DNA of 64,000 bases from Gammaproteobacteria bacterium (lineage in GTDB: Bacteria > Pseudomonadota > Gammaproteobacteria > Xanthomonadales > SZUA-36): positions 1 to 64,000 of the forward strand of contig JAJFLB010000063.1 of the NCBI GenBank assembly GCA_021772915.1, read 5' to 3'. Every line of letters starts with the position of its first letter. The stretch's first letter is position 1. A program made the position numbers and the translations under genes. Of this stretch, positions 27,697 through 35,360 are shown piece by piece. A model generated the notes under the pieces. It was not told the DNA's origin. It made no database searches and saw nothing but the letters and a program-made list of their open reading frames with translations.

Positions 27697-28301
27697 ATTT
27701 GCGGTCGTTTTCAGGTGCTGCCGAACGTAACCGAAAGCCCATACTTGAGCAGTTACACGCGCTGCTGCCAACCACCGGAACGGTGTTGGAAATTGGTTCG
27801 GGCTCAGGTCAGCACGCCATGTTTTTCAGCGCAAACTTACCGCACCTGCAGTGGCAGCCAAGTGAAACAGGCTCGCAACTCGAGGTCTTGGTAGCCAATA
27901 CCAAATCTACACACGCCCCACGTGTCCTGGAGCCGTTGAAGCTTGATGTATTGAGTGACCCCTGGCCCACGCATGCCTATGCGGCCGCGTACTCTGCCAA
28001 CACGGCGCACATCATGTCGTGGGATACGGTAATTGCCATGTTTGCCGGGGTTTCAGGGCAACTTGATGTGGGCACCAGGTTTTTTCTCTATGGCCCATTC
28101 AATATCGACCATTGTTTTACCTCACCCGGCAATGCACAATTTGATGCTCATTTGCGGGAGGAAGATTCACGCATGGGTATACGTGACATGCAAGATATTG
28201 AATTACTTGCCAATAAATATCAGATGCAATTGGAAAGAAAACTTGCCATGCCGGCCAATAATTTCATTTTGGTATTTCTGAAGGTGCATCGTGCGTGCTG
28301 A
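27693..28301 (+). CDS. DUF938 SAM-dependent methyltransferase-like protein
   Basis: A 202-residue protein of the DUF938 family, with a class I methyltransferase look: the glycine-rich SAM motif is VLEIGSGSGQHAMFFSANLP at about 30-50. It starts MNLRSFSGAAERNRKPILEQ, the family hallmark, and has the conserved FFLYGPFNIDHCFTSPGNAQ region near the middle. No substrate is known to me. The GTG at 27693 overlaps hutF by 4 bp and its end overlaps msrC by 11 bp; the link to histidine breakdown is positional only. Confidence 0.88.
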   Translation: MNLRSFSGAAERNRKPILEQLHALLPTTGTVLEIGSGSGQHAMFFSANLPHLQWQPSETGSQLEVLVANTKSTHAPRVLEPLKLDVLSDPWPTHAYAAAYSANTAHIMSWDTVIAMFAGVSGQLDVGTRFFLYGPFNIDHCFTSPGNAQFDAHLREEDSRMGIRDMQDIELLANKYQMQLERKLAMPANNFILVFLKVHRAC

Positions 28302-28743
28302 CTGGCGGCGTCTGCTCCAACAGGCAGACGGGCTTGTATCAGCATATTCAAACCGGGTTTCAAACGCAGCCAATCTTTGTGCATTGCTCTACCAGGAATT
28401 ACCTGATGTCAGCTGGGCAGGATTCTACTTTCTACACGGCAATACCCTGCTTGTCGGGCCATTCCAGGGCCCCCCTGCATGTGTAAGCATTGATTTGGGG
28501 CAGGGTGTTTGCGGCCAGGCGGCGATGACGGGTAAACCCATAAGAGTGGGTGATGTGGAGGCCTTCGACGGGCATATTGTCTGTGATGCCGAGGCCCGTT
28601 CCGAGGTGGTCGTGCCCCTGTTCAAGGAAGGTGATCTGGTGGGTGTGCTTGATGTTGACAGCAGGCGCTTGAATCGCTTCAGCCAGGAAGATCAGTCTGG
28701 TCTTGAAGCCCTGGCAAAGATTTACCTGGCGTCGATCGACTAG
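28291..28743 (+). CDS. msrC: Free methionine-R-sulfoxide reductase (GAF domain)
   Basis: Reduces free methionine-(R)-sulfoxide using a GAF fold. In the 150-residue protein the three catalytic-type cysteines are Cys64 (GPPACVSIDLG), Cys74 (GQGVCGQAA) and Cys98 (GHIVCDAEARSE), as in E. coli fRMsr (YebR). GVLDVDSRRLNRFSQED completes the domain. The start is the GTG at 28291, inside the preceding gene. It ends the hutG-hutF-DUF938-msrC set; its TAG stop runs into a REP-like hairpin. Confidence 0.92.
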   Translation: MRADWRRLLQQADGLVSAYSNRVSNAANLCALLYQELPDVSWAGFYFLHGNTLLVGPFQGPPACVSIDLGQGVCGQAAMTGKPIRVGDVEAFDGHIVCDAEARSEVVVPLFKEGDLVGVLDVDSRRLNRFSQEDQSGLEALAKIYLASID

Positions 28744-28768
28744 TGGTCCGACAAGCTTTTGTCGAAGG
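28741..28768 (+). repeat. REP-like hairpin, degenerate
   Basis: TAGTGGTCCGACAAGC...TTGTCGAAGG resembles the REP elements found further right: TAG head, CCGAC, and a paired GTCG. The stem CGACAA/TTGTCG has six pairs. It lies between convergent msrC and sixA and may simply act as a terminator for both. The family link is tentative. Confidence 0.3.
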
Positions 28769-28776
28769 GGTTGACA

Positions 28777-29283
28777 TTACCCGGGCAGGGTTTTGCCCCG
28801 GACCTGGTACCTCAGGACGCCGCCGTGCACATCGCGTCGGAACCGGTCGGGAAATTCAATGACCGCCAGTGTGCCGGTGGCCATTCTCTTGACGGGAGCG
28901 GCCTGATCCTTCTGCAACACGCTGATCAGCAGTTGTTCAAAACCCGGGTTATGTCCAACCATCAATAGCTGTTCGCTATAGCTGAACGCGTCATCCACCA
29001 GGGTCAAGAGCATATGTAACGAGGCGCCATAGATTGAATCGATGTAGTCGGTTGTTGAAAGCAACTGGTGCCAATGTTCCAGCAAGGGGGCGAGTGTCTG
29101 ACGGGTGCGTTTCGCGGGTGAGCACAACACCGTATCGGGCACGGTCAATGTATCCTGCGTCCACCCGGCAACCCGCCGTGCGTCGTTAGTCCCTCTTGCA
29201 CTCAGTGCCCTGGAAAAATCGTTGCCCAGCGGACTCCACGGCTCCGCCTTGGCGTGACGTAACAGGTAAAGTTGCTGCCTCAT
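28777..29283 (-). CDS. sixA: Phosphohistidine phosphatase SixA
   Basis: SixA removes phosphate from histidine residues; in E. coli it acts on the nitrogen-related PTS protein NPr. The 168-residue histidine-phosphatase fold begins MRQQLYLLRHAKAEPW with the catalytic RHA, then the DFSRALSARGTNDARRVAGW region, CSPAKRTRQTLAPL, and the second active-site histidine in LLMVGHNPGFEQLL. The 3' part ends beside msrC on the other strand. A diverged repeat separates it from tag. Confidence 0.93.
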   Translation of the reverse strand: MRQQLYLLRHAKAEPWSPLGNDFSRALSARGTNDARRVAGWTQDTLTVPDTVLCSPAKRTRQTLAPLLEHWHQLLSTTDYIDSIYGASLHMLLTLVDDAFSYSEQLLMVGHNPGFEQLLISVLQKDQAAPVKRMATGTLAVIEFPDRFRRDVHGGVLRYQVRGKTLPG

Positions 29284-29351
29284 TTAAGTCAACTGATTCA
29301 CGAACATGAAGTGAGGTGCTGTGCCGAATTGTGAGACATGCGGCTAATCAG
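29283..29351. repeat. Diverged 69-bp repeat, copy B
   Basis: Aligns without gaps with 6467-6535 over its full length (about 49 of 69 bases). It starts at the sixA start codon and ends within the last codons of tag. The best-conserved part is ATTCACGAAcATGAaGTGAGG. No coding sense is seen. Confidence 0.4.
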
Positions 29352-29952
29352 ATGTCTCGCCCAAATCCTGACACTGCTGATGCCTGAAGCAACTGAGCTC
29401 GTGATCATTCACCAGTCCGGCCGCCTGCATAAGCGCATAGCAAGTCGTCGCACCCACAAATCGGAAGCCATGTTTTTTCAAGCGCTTACTCAGTGCCGTT
29501 GATTCGTTGGTGCTGGCGGGAATGTCACCTAAACCCTGCCTTTGGTTCACTATTGGTCGGTAATTCACACTTTCCCACAGGACGGAGTCCAGTGTCGTAC
29601 CACTATTCCACAGCGCGAGTATGCGTCTGGCGTTGCTAATGGTCGACTCGATTTTACCCCGGTGCCTGACAATCCCGGCGTCGGTCATTAACTGGTCGAT
29701 TTTTCGTTGGTCAAAGTCCGCGACCCGTTGCACGTCAAAGTCAACAAATAATCGGCGGTAGCCCTCCCTTTTGTTCAATATGGTCAACCAGCTTAATCCA
29801 GCCTGCGCACCCTCAAGTGTCATCATTTCAAACAGGCGCTGGTCATCGTGCCTGGGCACCCCCCACTCCCGATCGTGATAGCTGATATTCAGTACATGGT
29901 CACCGGGCCAGGCACATCTTTGTATTGTGTTCTTGTCCATCACTTCACTCAT
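29344..29952 (-). CDS. tag: DNA-3-methyladenine glycosylase I
   Basis: Excises 3-methyladenine from alkylated DNA. The 202 residues begin MSEVMDKNTIQRCAWPG; a second ATG at 29940 is possible. Zinc-binding residues are Cys13 (QRCAWP), His26 (SYHDREWG), and the C-terminal His/Cys pair in NDHELSC. The base-recognition region is LFEMMTLEGAQAGLSWLTIL. Its ATG overlaps the stop codon of the upstream dehydratase gene (ATGA), so the two are probably co-translated. Confidence 0.95.
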   Translation of the reverse strand: MSEVMDKNTIQRCAWPGDHVLNISYHDREWGVPRHDDQRLFEMMTLEGAQAGLSWLTILNKREGYRRLFVDFDVQRVADFDQRKIDQLMTDAGIVRHRGKIESTISNARRILALWNSGTTLDSVLWESVNYRPIVNQRQGLGDIPASTNESTALSKRLKKHGFRFVGATTCYALMQAAGLVNDHELSCFRHQQCQDLGETSD

Positions 29953-30920
29953 GGCTTAAACGGCAGTCGTTCGAGGTCAATATTGCCACCGCTGATAATA
30001 GTACCCACACGGCGGCCCGCAAAAAGCTCGGGCTGTGTCATGACCGCTGCTATGACCGTTGCAGAGGAGGGCTCAATCAACATACGGAAATGGCGCCATA
30101 CCAATGCCATGGCGTCAATAATCCCTGCCTCGGAGACCGTGATGACGCCGCCGACATGCTTGCGGATGATCTCAAAATTCAGTACACCGACCATGGCCCG
30201 TAACCCATCCGCGATCGTATCAGGTGTGAACTGTTCAACCCGTTTACCTTGCTCCAGGCTCAATGCAGTATCTGCTGCGCCTTCCGGTTCGGCGCCCATT
30301 ACCTCAATCCCGGGAAGCAGGGCCTTGGCCGCGATTGCAGAACCGCTAATCAGACCACCACCGCCGACCGGGGCTATCAGGACTTCCAGTTCGGGGCATT
30401 GCTTTGCCAGTTCGATGACCGCTGTACCCTGGCCACAAATAATGTCTGCATGATCGTAGGGTGGAATGGGTATACAGCCTTCAGCTACCAAGTCGGCCAG
30501 ACCCTTTTCCCGTTGCTGTTGGGTCGGCGCGCAAAATATAACTTCACCGCCGTACCGTTGCACCGCTTCAATCTTGGTGGGGACGGAGTTGTCGGGCATC
30601 ACAATCCGGGCTCGCCGTTTGTGCACTGATGCCGCAAGTGCCAGCGCCGCACCATGATTTCCGGAGGAATGTGTTGCCACTTCACCTTTGCGGCCGGTTT
30701 CTTCCAGGCGGGCAATCGCATTACTCGCACCACGAAACTTGAATGCACCGGTACGTTGGAGATTTTCGCACTTGAGCCAAAGCTCGCAAGCCAAAGCGGC
30801 ATTGAATTGGGGTTCAAAAAGTACTGGTGTTGTACGTATCTGACCCTTGATACGCTGTTGCGCAGCGTAGATGTCATCGTAGGTTGGAATCTGTTCTGCA
30901 GTCTGGTGGCCCATCAGCAT
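29949..30920 (-). CDS. Threonine/serine dehydratase-like PLP enzyme
   Basis: A fold type II PLP enzyme of 323 residues, in the family of catabolic threonine ammonia-lyase and serine racemase. The PLP lysine lies in GAFKFRGASNA (Lys at about 60), the substrate loop is SSGNHGAALALAA, and the phosphate-binding glycine loop is APVGGGGLISG. Without a C-terminal ACT regulatory domain, it is not the biosynthetic IlvA. Exact substrate (threonine, serine, or racemisation) cannot be decided from sequence. Its reaction would release the enamine/imine that RidA (8646-9026) clears. Confidence 0.88.
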   Translation of the reverse strand: MLMGHQTAEQIPTYDDIYAAQQRIKGQIRTTPVLFEPQFNAALACELWLKCENLQRTGAFKFRGASNAIARLEETGRKGEVATHSSGNHGAALALAASVHKRRARIVMPDNSVPTKIEAVQRYGGEVIFCAPTQQQREKGLADLVAEGCIPIPPYDHADIICGQGTAVIELAKQCPELEVLIAPVGGGGLISGSAIAAKALLPGIEVMGAEPEGAADTALSLEQGKRVEQFTPDTIADGLRAMVGVLNFEIIRKHVGGVITVSEAGIIDAMALVWRHFRMLIEPSSATVIAAVMTQPELFAGRRVGTIISGGNIDLERLPFKP

Positions 30921-30974
30921 ATAATACGGGCCCTTCCAATATTAAAACCAGCAAAATATTCAAGGAACAACTTA

Positions 30975-33614
30975 ATGCAAGACGGCATGACGGGCAAAAC
31001 CATTTATCGTAAAAATTACGTTGCATACCCGTGGATCATCAATCAACTTCAACTGCATTTTGATATTGCTGCCGATACCACGACCGTGCGGGCAAGAATA
31101 GAATTCCAATTGGCGGACCCGAATGCAATCCCGCAATGTATTGTTCTTAACGGCAGTGATTTGGATTTGATTTCAATTACCCTGGACGATTGCGATTTGA
31201 CCCCTGAGGACTATGTCATCGAGGGCGAAACACTGACCATTCATGATGCGCCGCAGACCGGTACCCTGGAGACGGAAGTTCGCATACACCCGGCACAAAA
31301 CACGGCCTTTGAAGGACTGTATCACTCGGGGCGGTCTATGCTCACGCAGTGTGAGGCACAGGGGTTTCGGAAAATCACCTGGTTTCCGGACCGTCCGGAT
31401 GTCATGACCACGTACAAGGTAACGCTGGAAGCCGACAAAGCCGATTTTCCGCTATTGTTGTCAAACGGCAACCAGGCCGACAGCGGTGATTTGCCAGATG
31501 GTCGACATTGGGTATCTTGGGAAGACCCCTTCCCAAAACCTTCCTACCTGTTCGCCCTGGTGGCAGGTGATCTGACCCTGGTTGAGGACAAATTTACCAC
31601 CCGCAGTGGTGTCGATGTCGCCTTGAGGATTTATGTTGAAAAAGAAAACTTCGACCGCTGTGAACACGCCATGGAATCGCTCATCAATGCCATGCGCTGG
31701 GATGAAGACAGGTTCAATCTTGAGTACGACCTCGACATATACCACATCGTCGCGACCAATGACTTCAATATGGGCGCGATGGAGAACAAATCCCTGAATG
31801 TTTTCAATTCGAAATACGTACTGGCGAGACCGGATACGGCAACCGACGTTGACTACCGTGGGATAGAAGGGGTCATCGGCCATGAGTATTTCCACAACTG
31901 GACCGGCAATCGCGTCACCTGCCGGGACTGGTTTCAGTTGACCCTCAAAGAGGGGTTGACCGTATTCAGGGATGAGGAGTTTTCTGCCGACATGCAGTCA
32001 CGGGCAGTCAAACGAATCCAGGTTATCCGTGATTTGCGCAATCGCCAGTTCCCCGAAGATGATGGTCCAATGGCGCATCCAATCAGGCCAGACCATTACG
32101 TCGAGATCAATAATTTCTACACGGCCACTGTTTACCAGAAGGGATCGGCCATCATCCGTATGGTCCACAGCCTGCTTGGGGAACAGGGCTTTCAAAAAGG
32201 TATGCAATTATATTTCGCGAGACACGATGGTCAGGCAGTGAGTTGTGATGATTTCCTGGCTGCAATGGCAGACGCGAGTGGTGTCAGCCTGGATCGTTTT
32301 AGTCGATGGTACAGCCAGTCCGGCACGCCCCAGGTCCATGTTTTGGATCACTATGATGAGGCCAGCCGACGCTACCGGCTTACTTTGAAACAGCAAACGC
32401 CTGCCACAGCCCACCAGTCCGAAAAGCAGCCCCTTGTGCTGCCGTTTGCCCTGGGTTTGTTGACCACTGACGGCGAAGAGTTGCCATTGCAACTCGAGAC
32501 GGAAACAGAGGCCACCCACGGTACGCGTTTACTGGTGGCCAAAGACGAGCAGCAGAGCTGGACATTTATCAATGTTACTTCCAGGCCGGTGCCCTCTTTA
32601 TTCAGGGACTATTCCGCCCCGGTGAAAATCTCATACGCTTATTCACCTGCTCAGCTGGCCGTTTTGATGGAGCACGACAGTGACCCATTTGTGCGCTGGG
32701 ACGCGGCTCAGCGCATGTCGATCAACGCCATCCTGGAGCAATGCAGCCAGCGTGCTCATGGTCGGGAAATGAAACTGGAGACCTCATTGGTAACAGCATT
32801 CGGGGGTGTTTTGTCAGACCGGGAGGCGGACCCCGCGCTGGTGGCGGAAGCCATGACGCTCCCCGACGAGGATTACCTGGCGGACCAGATGGACGTGGTT
32901 GACGTTGATGGCATCCACGCAGCAAGACAGTTTATTAAAAGGTCCTTGGCCAGTAAGCTGGAGGCGGTTCTTACTGAACGATACAAGCTGCTCAATGACG
33001 GTAAGGCTTATCAGAAGTCTTCTGCCGCCATGGCCCGGCGTGCCCTGAAGAATGTCTGTCTGTCCTACTTGCTCGAAACTCATTCGGGTGAAGCGCTGGC
33101 CAACGAACAGTTGCATGAATGCGACAACATGACAGACACACTGGCAGCGATCCGCGGCCTGGTAAGTAGCAATTCATCCATTGCGGAAGCGGCCCTGGAT
33201 GAATTTGAAGCTAATTGGAAAGACGATGCCCTGGTGATGGACAAGTGGTTTAGCGTGCAAGCCATCAAGCCTGGTGCGGAGACGGTTGGCAAAGTACGAG
33301 ACCTGATGAGTCACCCCGCGTTCAGTATCCGGAACCCAAACAAAGTTCGAGCATTGCTGGGTGTGTTTTCAATGCTTAATTCAACCGGGTTTCACGCAGC
33401 AGACGGCTCAGGTTATGCATTTCACGCCGAACGTGTACTTGAACTGGATCGATTAAATCCACAAATGGCCGCCAGAATGGCCTCAGCTTTCAATCGTTGG
33501 AAGCGTTACGATGAGTCCAGAAAGGCGCTGATGAAAACTGAGCTGCAGCGCATTGCATCGGTGGATGGTTTGTCGAGCGATGTTACCGAGATCGTCAACA
33601 ACGCGTTGCGCTAG
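30975..33614 (+). CDS. pepN: Aminopeptidase N (M1 family)
   Basis: A zinc metallopeptidase that removes N-terminal residues from peptides in the cytoplasm. The ATG at 30975 follows AAGGAAC and yields 879 residues, the family length; the frame runs upstream through the neighbouring gene's antisense strand but without homology. Gln-rich substrate recognition and the GAMEN motif lie at 267-271. The zinc site HEYFH is at 303-307 with Glu326 in the block LTLKEGLTVFRDEEF. The C-terminal helical domain is full. Start-to-start distance to the divergent dehydratase gene is 55 bp. Confidence 0.96.
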   Translation: MQDGMTGKTIYRKNYVAYPWIINQLQLHFDIAADTTTVRARIEFQLADPNAIPQCIVLNGSDLDLISITLDDCDLTPEDYVIEGETLTIHDAPQTGTLETEVRIHPAQNTAFEGLYHSGRSMLTQCEAQGFRKITWFPDRPDVMTTYKVTLEADKADFPLLLSNGNQADSGDLPDGRHWVSWEDPFPKPSYLFALVAGDLTLVEDKFTTRSGVDVALRIYVEKENFDRCEHAMESLINAMRWDEDRFNLEYDLDIYHIVATNDFNMGAMENKSLNVFNSKYVLARPDTATDVDYRGIEGVIGHEYFHNWTGNRVTCRDWFQLTLKEGLTVFRDEEFSADMQSRAVKRIQVIRDLRNRQFPEDDGPMAHPIRPDHYVEINNFYTATVYQKGSAIIRMVHSLLGEQGFQKGMQLYFARHDGQAVSCDDFLAAMADASGVSLDRFSRWYSQSGTPQVHVLDHYDEASRRYRLTLKQQTPATAHQSEKQPLVLPFALGLLTTDGEELPLQLETETEATHGTRLLVAKDEQQSWTFINVTSRPVPSLFRDYSAPVKISYAYSPAQLAVLMEHDSDPFVRWDAAQRMSINAILEQCSQRAHGREMKLETSLVTAFGGVLSDREADPALVAEAMTLPDEDYLADQMDVVDVDGIHAARQFIKRSLASKLEAVLTERYKLLNDGKAYQKSSAAMARRALKNVCLSYLLETHSGEALANEQLHECDNMTDTLAAIRGLVSSNSSIAEAALDEFEANWKDDALVMDKWFSVQAIKPGAETVGKVRDLMSHPAFSIRNPNKVRALLGVFSMLNSTGFHAADGSGYAFHAERVLELDRLNPQMAARMASAFNRWKRYDESRKALMKTELQRIASVDGLSSDVTEIVNNALR

Positions 33615-33636
33615 CCCGCATATTGCACCAGGATCC

Positions 33637-33694
33637 TGTTAGGGGCCGTTCTCACACACCAGTCTGCGCTGTTGTGTGAGAACGGCCCCTAACA
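33637..33694. repeat. Perfect 22-bp inverted repeat after pepN
   Basis: Arms 33637-33658 and 33673-33694 are exact reverse complements (starting TGTTAGGGGCCGTTC) around a 14-base loop. It follows the pepN stop by 22 bp. No run of T follows, so an ordinary Rho-independent terminator is not obvious, although such a stem may still end transcription. Its length and perfection suggest a repeat family member or a MITE-type relic. Confidence 0.75.
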
Positions 33695-33798
33695 CTTGTT
33701 CCGTTAATTCCCATGCGTGTTCAGCAAATATTCACCTGCTTGCTGCTATTCTTACCGCACTGGTGTTTCCCGCAGACAACACCTGGCGTGGAGAACGT

Positions 33799-35031
33799 AT
33801 GAAAAGCTTGTTGATTTTCCCATTGTTGGTTTTGCTCACTGGTTGTGTGACCTATTACACCCCGGAAACCGTAACGGATGACGGTGTGTATTACGCCGTG
33901 GATGAGCAGCCAATTGTAGACGACCTGTACAGCTATGACAGTTATACCGTTTACCCATGGGGATCGCTTGATTACTTCTACCTTGGTCATCGTCCCTATG
34001 GCTATGGCCATGATTACGGTTACGGCCATGGTTTTGGCTACGGTTACGGAATGCATGGCGGTTTTGGTTATGGTGGATTCTACCTAGGAACATCATTTGG
34101 TTACTCACCGTGGGACTATCCATACTACGGTCACCATTCTCCGTGGTTTGGCTCGTATCGCTCGCATAATTATCGTCCCCACTATCGTGGCTGGCGGCCC
34201 TATCGCGGCAACTGCTCTCGTGGCCACCGCTGCGGCCACAGAGGCAACGGGGGGCACTCCCGTGACCGCGGGCAGGAACGTTTTTCCGGGAGAGACCAAA
34301 ATGATCGTCCGCGCAGAGATCGTGACGACGGAAATGGCAATAATGGTAACCGCGGCAGACGGCCCGCTGCCGGTGACCATACCGGTGATCGCGATACAGC
34401 GTCTGTCACCCGTTACGTATCTACCGCACCATCCGGCAGTGCCGGGAACCGGGGTATGGTGATACGAAAAAGAGAAACTACAAAAATTGGTAAAAGTCGG
34501 ATTGAACCGGCGCACACAACACCTCGGCAACCGGTAACTACGCGACCCGTGGTCAGAGATTCGGCGACATCTGACAACCGTTCCAGACGGGGGAGTGGCG
34601 AAATTCGTAATCGAGGGCGTGCCAGGCAAAACCGCTCGCGTACTGAACCGGTCAATTCAGTTCCACCGTCCGGTGTTGGCGGTAATGTGGCAATAACCAC
34701 ACGGACCGGACGACCCGCAGCCTCCCGCCCGGTGACGTCCGTTAAGCATTCCAGTCGAGGTGCCGGTGAGGTTCGTTATCGTGCGAGTGCCAAGCCTGGC
34801 CGTTCGCGTACTGAACCGGTTAAGCCGGTCTCTTCTTCGGGTGGCCGTGGCAAACCAGCTGCCAAGCAAACTGCCCGTAAGTCCCCGCGGAGCGTTTCCC
34901 GTTCGCCATCCAGATCGAAAAGCAAGGCTTCCAGTGGTAAAAGTGCTCGTTCGCAATCCGGAACTAAGTCTTCGGGTAGCAGGCAAACACAGCGCAATTC
35001 ACGTTCGGGTAAAAAACACGGTCGACAGTAG
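33799..35031 (+). CDS. Low-complexity lipoprotein, Tyr/Gly/His-rich then Arg/Ser/Lys-rich
   Basis: No family recognised. The ATG at 33799 follows a GGAG and encodes a lipoprotein signal with the lipobox LLTGC at Cys16. Residues about 17-60 are mixed; about 65-130 are rich in Tyr, Gly and His (GYGHDYGYGHGFGYGYG); about 130-200 in Arg, Gly, Asp and Asn; the rest is basic with Ser/Arg/Lys. Two related units occur (about 264-285, RGSGEIRNRGRARQNRSRTE; and about 320-341, RGAGEVRYRASAKPGRSRTE), pointing to internal duplication. The 410-residue protein should be tethered to a membrane with a disordered, very basic tail. A role in binding anions, nucleic acid or cell wall is possible but unproven. 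Confidence 0.75.
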   Translation: MKSLLIFPLLVLLTGCVTYYTPETVTDDGVYYAVDEQPIVDDLYSYDSYTVYPWGSLDYFYLGHRPYGYGHDYGYGHGFGYGYGMHGGFGYGGFYLGTSFGYSPWDYPYYGHHSPWFGSYRSHNYRPHYRGWRPYRGNCSRGHRCGHRGNGGHSRDRGQERFSGRDQNDRPRRDRDDGNGNNGNRGRRPAAGDHTGDRDTASVTRYVSTAPSGSAGNRGMVIRKRETTKIGKSRIEPAHTTPRQPVTTRPVVRDSATSDNRSRRGSGEIRNRGRARQNRSRTEPVNSVPPSGVGGNVAITTRTGRPAASRPVTSVKHSSRGAGEVRYRASAKPGRSRTEPVKPVSSSGGRGKPAAKQTARKSPRSVSRSPSRSKSKASSGKSARSQSGTKSSGSRQTQRNSRSGKKHGRQ

Positions 35032-35360
35032 TGAAGTCGAAAGCTTGAGCCTCGTAAAGATTCCACTCTGGGGCTTGTCTGTTTATGCTCCCGGTCTGGT
35101 GGATCCGAGGCCACCCGCATAGTCGATTCGTCTTAAAACGGGACGGGTCATGCCGATCATCCCGTCCTTGACAGCGTGGAGCGGGCATCCTGCCCTTTGC
35201 TAACTGACTACCCGGCTTTTTGAGGCCACACCAACAAACAAGTCTCAGAATCGCTAAACGTGTACATCTAACCGATGCATCTGCATTACAATTGGCAGTC
35301 GAAAATCTCCGCCAATGCACTACACTAGTGCAATGTCCTTCCAATCGGGGTTATTTTTGC
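35032..35360. other. Intergenic region with a hairpin and an operator-like palindrome
   Basis: The 329-bp gap has no convincing gene. A hairpin GGACGGG (35141-35147) / CCCGTCC (35161-35167) lies about 110 bp after the lipoprotein stop and may end its transcript, though without a T-run. A palindrome just before the next gene is listed separately. Confidence 0.5.
35313..35335. promoter_or_regulatory. Operator-like palindrome upstream of the second TolB-like/TPR gene
   Basis: CAATGCACTA-cac-TAGTGCAATG: ten-base arms with one mismatch, 25 bp before the ATG at 35361. The symmetry suits a dimeric DNA-binding protein or an RNA hairpin near the start. No partner regulator is identified and no second copy was seen before the paralogue at 3738. 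Confidence 0.4.

Noticed and set aside
30654-30974. Extended start for pepN
   Set aside because: This part lies antisense to the dehydratase gene; PepN homology begins at 30975, where a ribosome-binding site is present.
34097-34462. Long open frame on the plus strand within the lipoprotein gene
   Set aside because: It overlaps the lipoprotein in another frame; the main frame has a ribosome-binding site, a signal peptide and lipobox, so this is a by-product of the skewed composition.
35137-35170. Hairpin near 35150 as a REP element
   Set aside because: The stem GGACGGG/CCCGTCC has neither the GTAG head nor the CCGAC core of the REP family.
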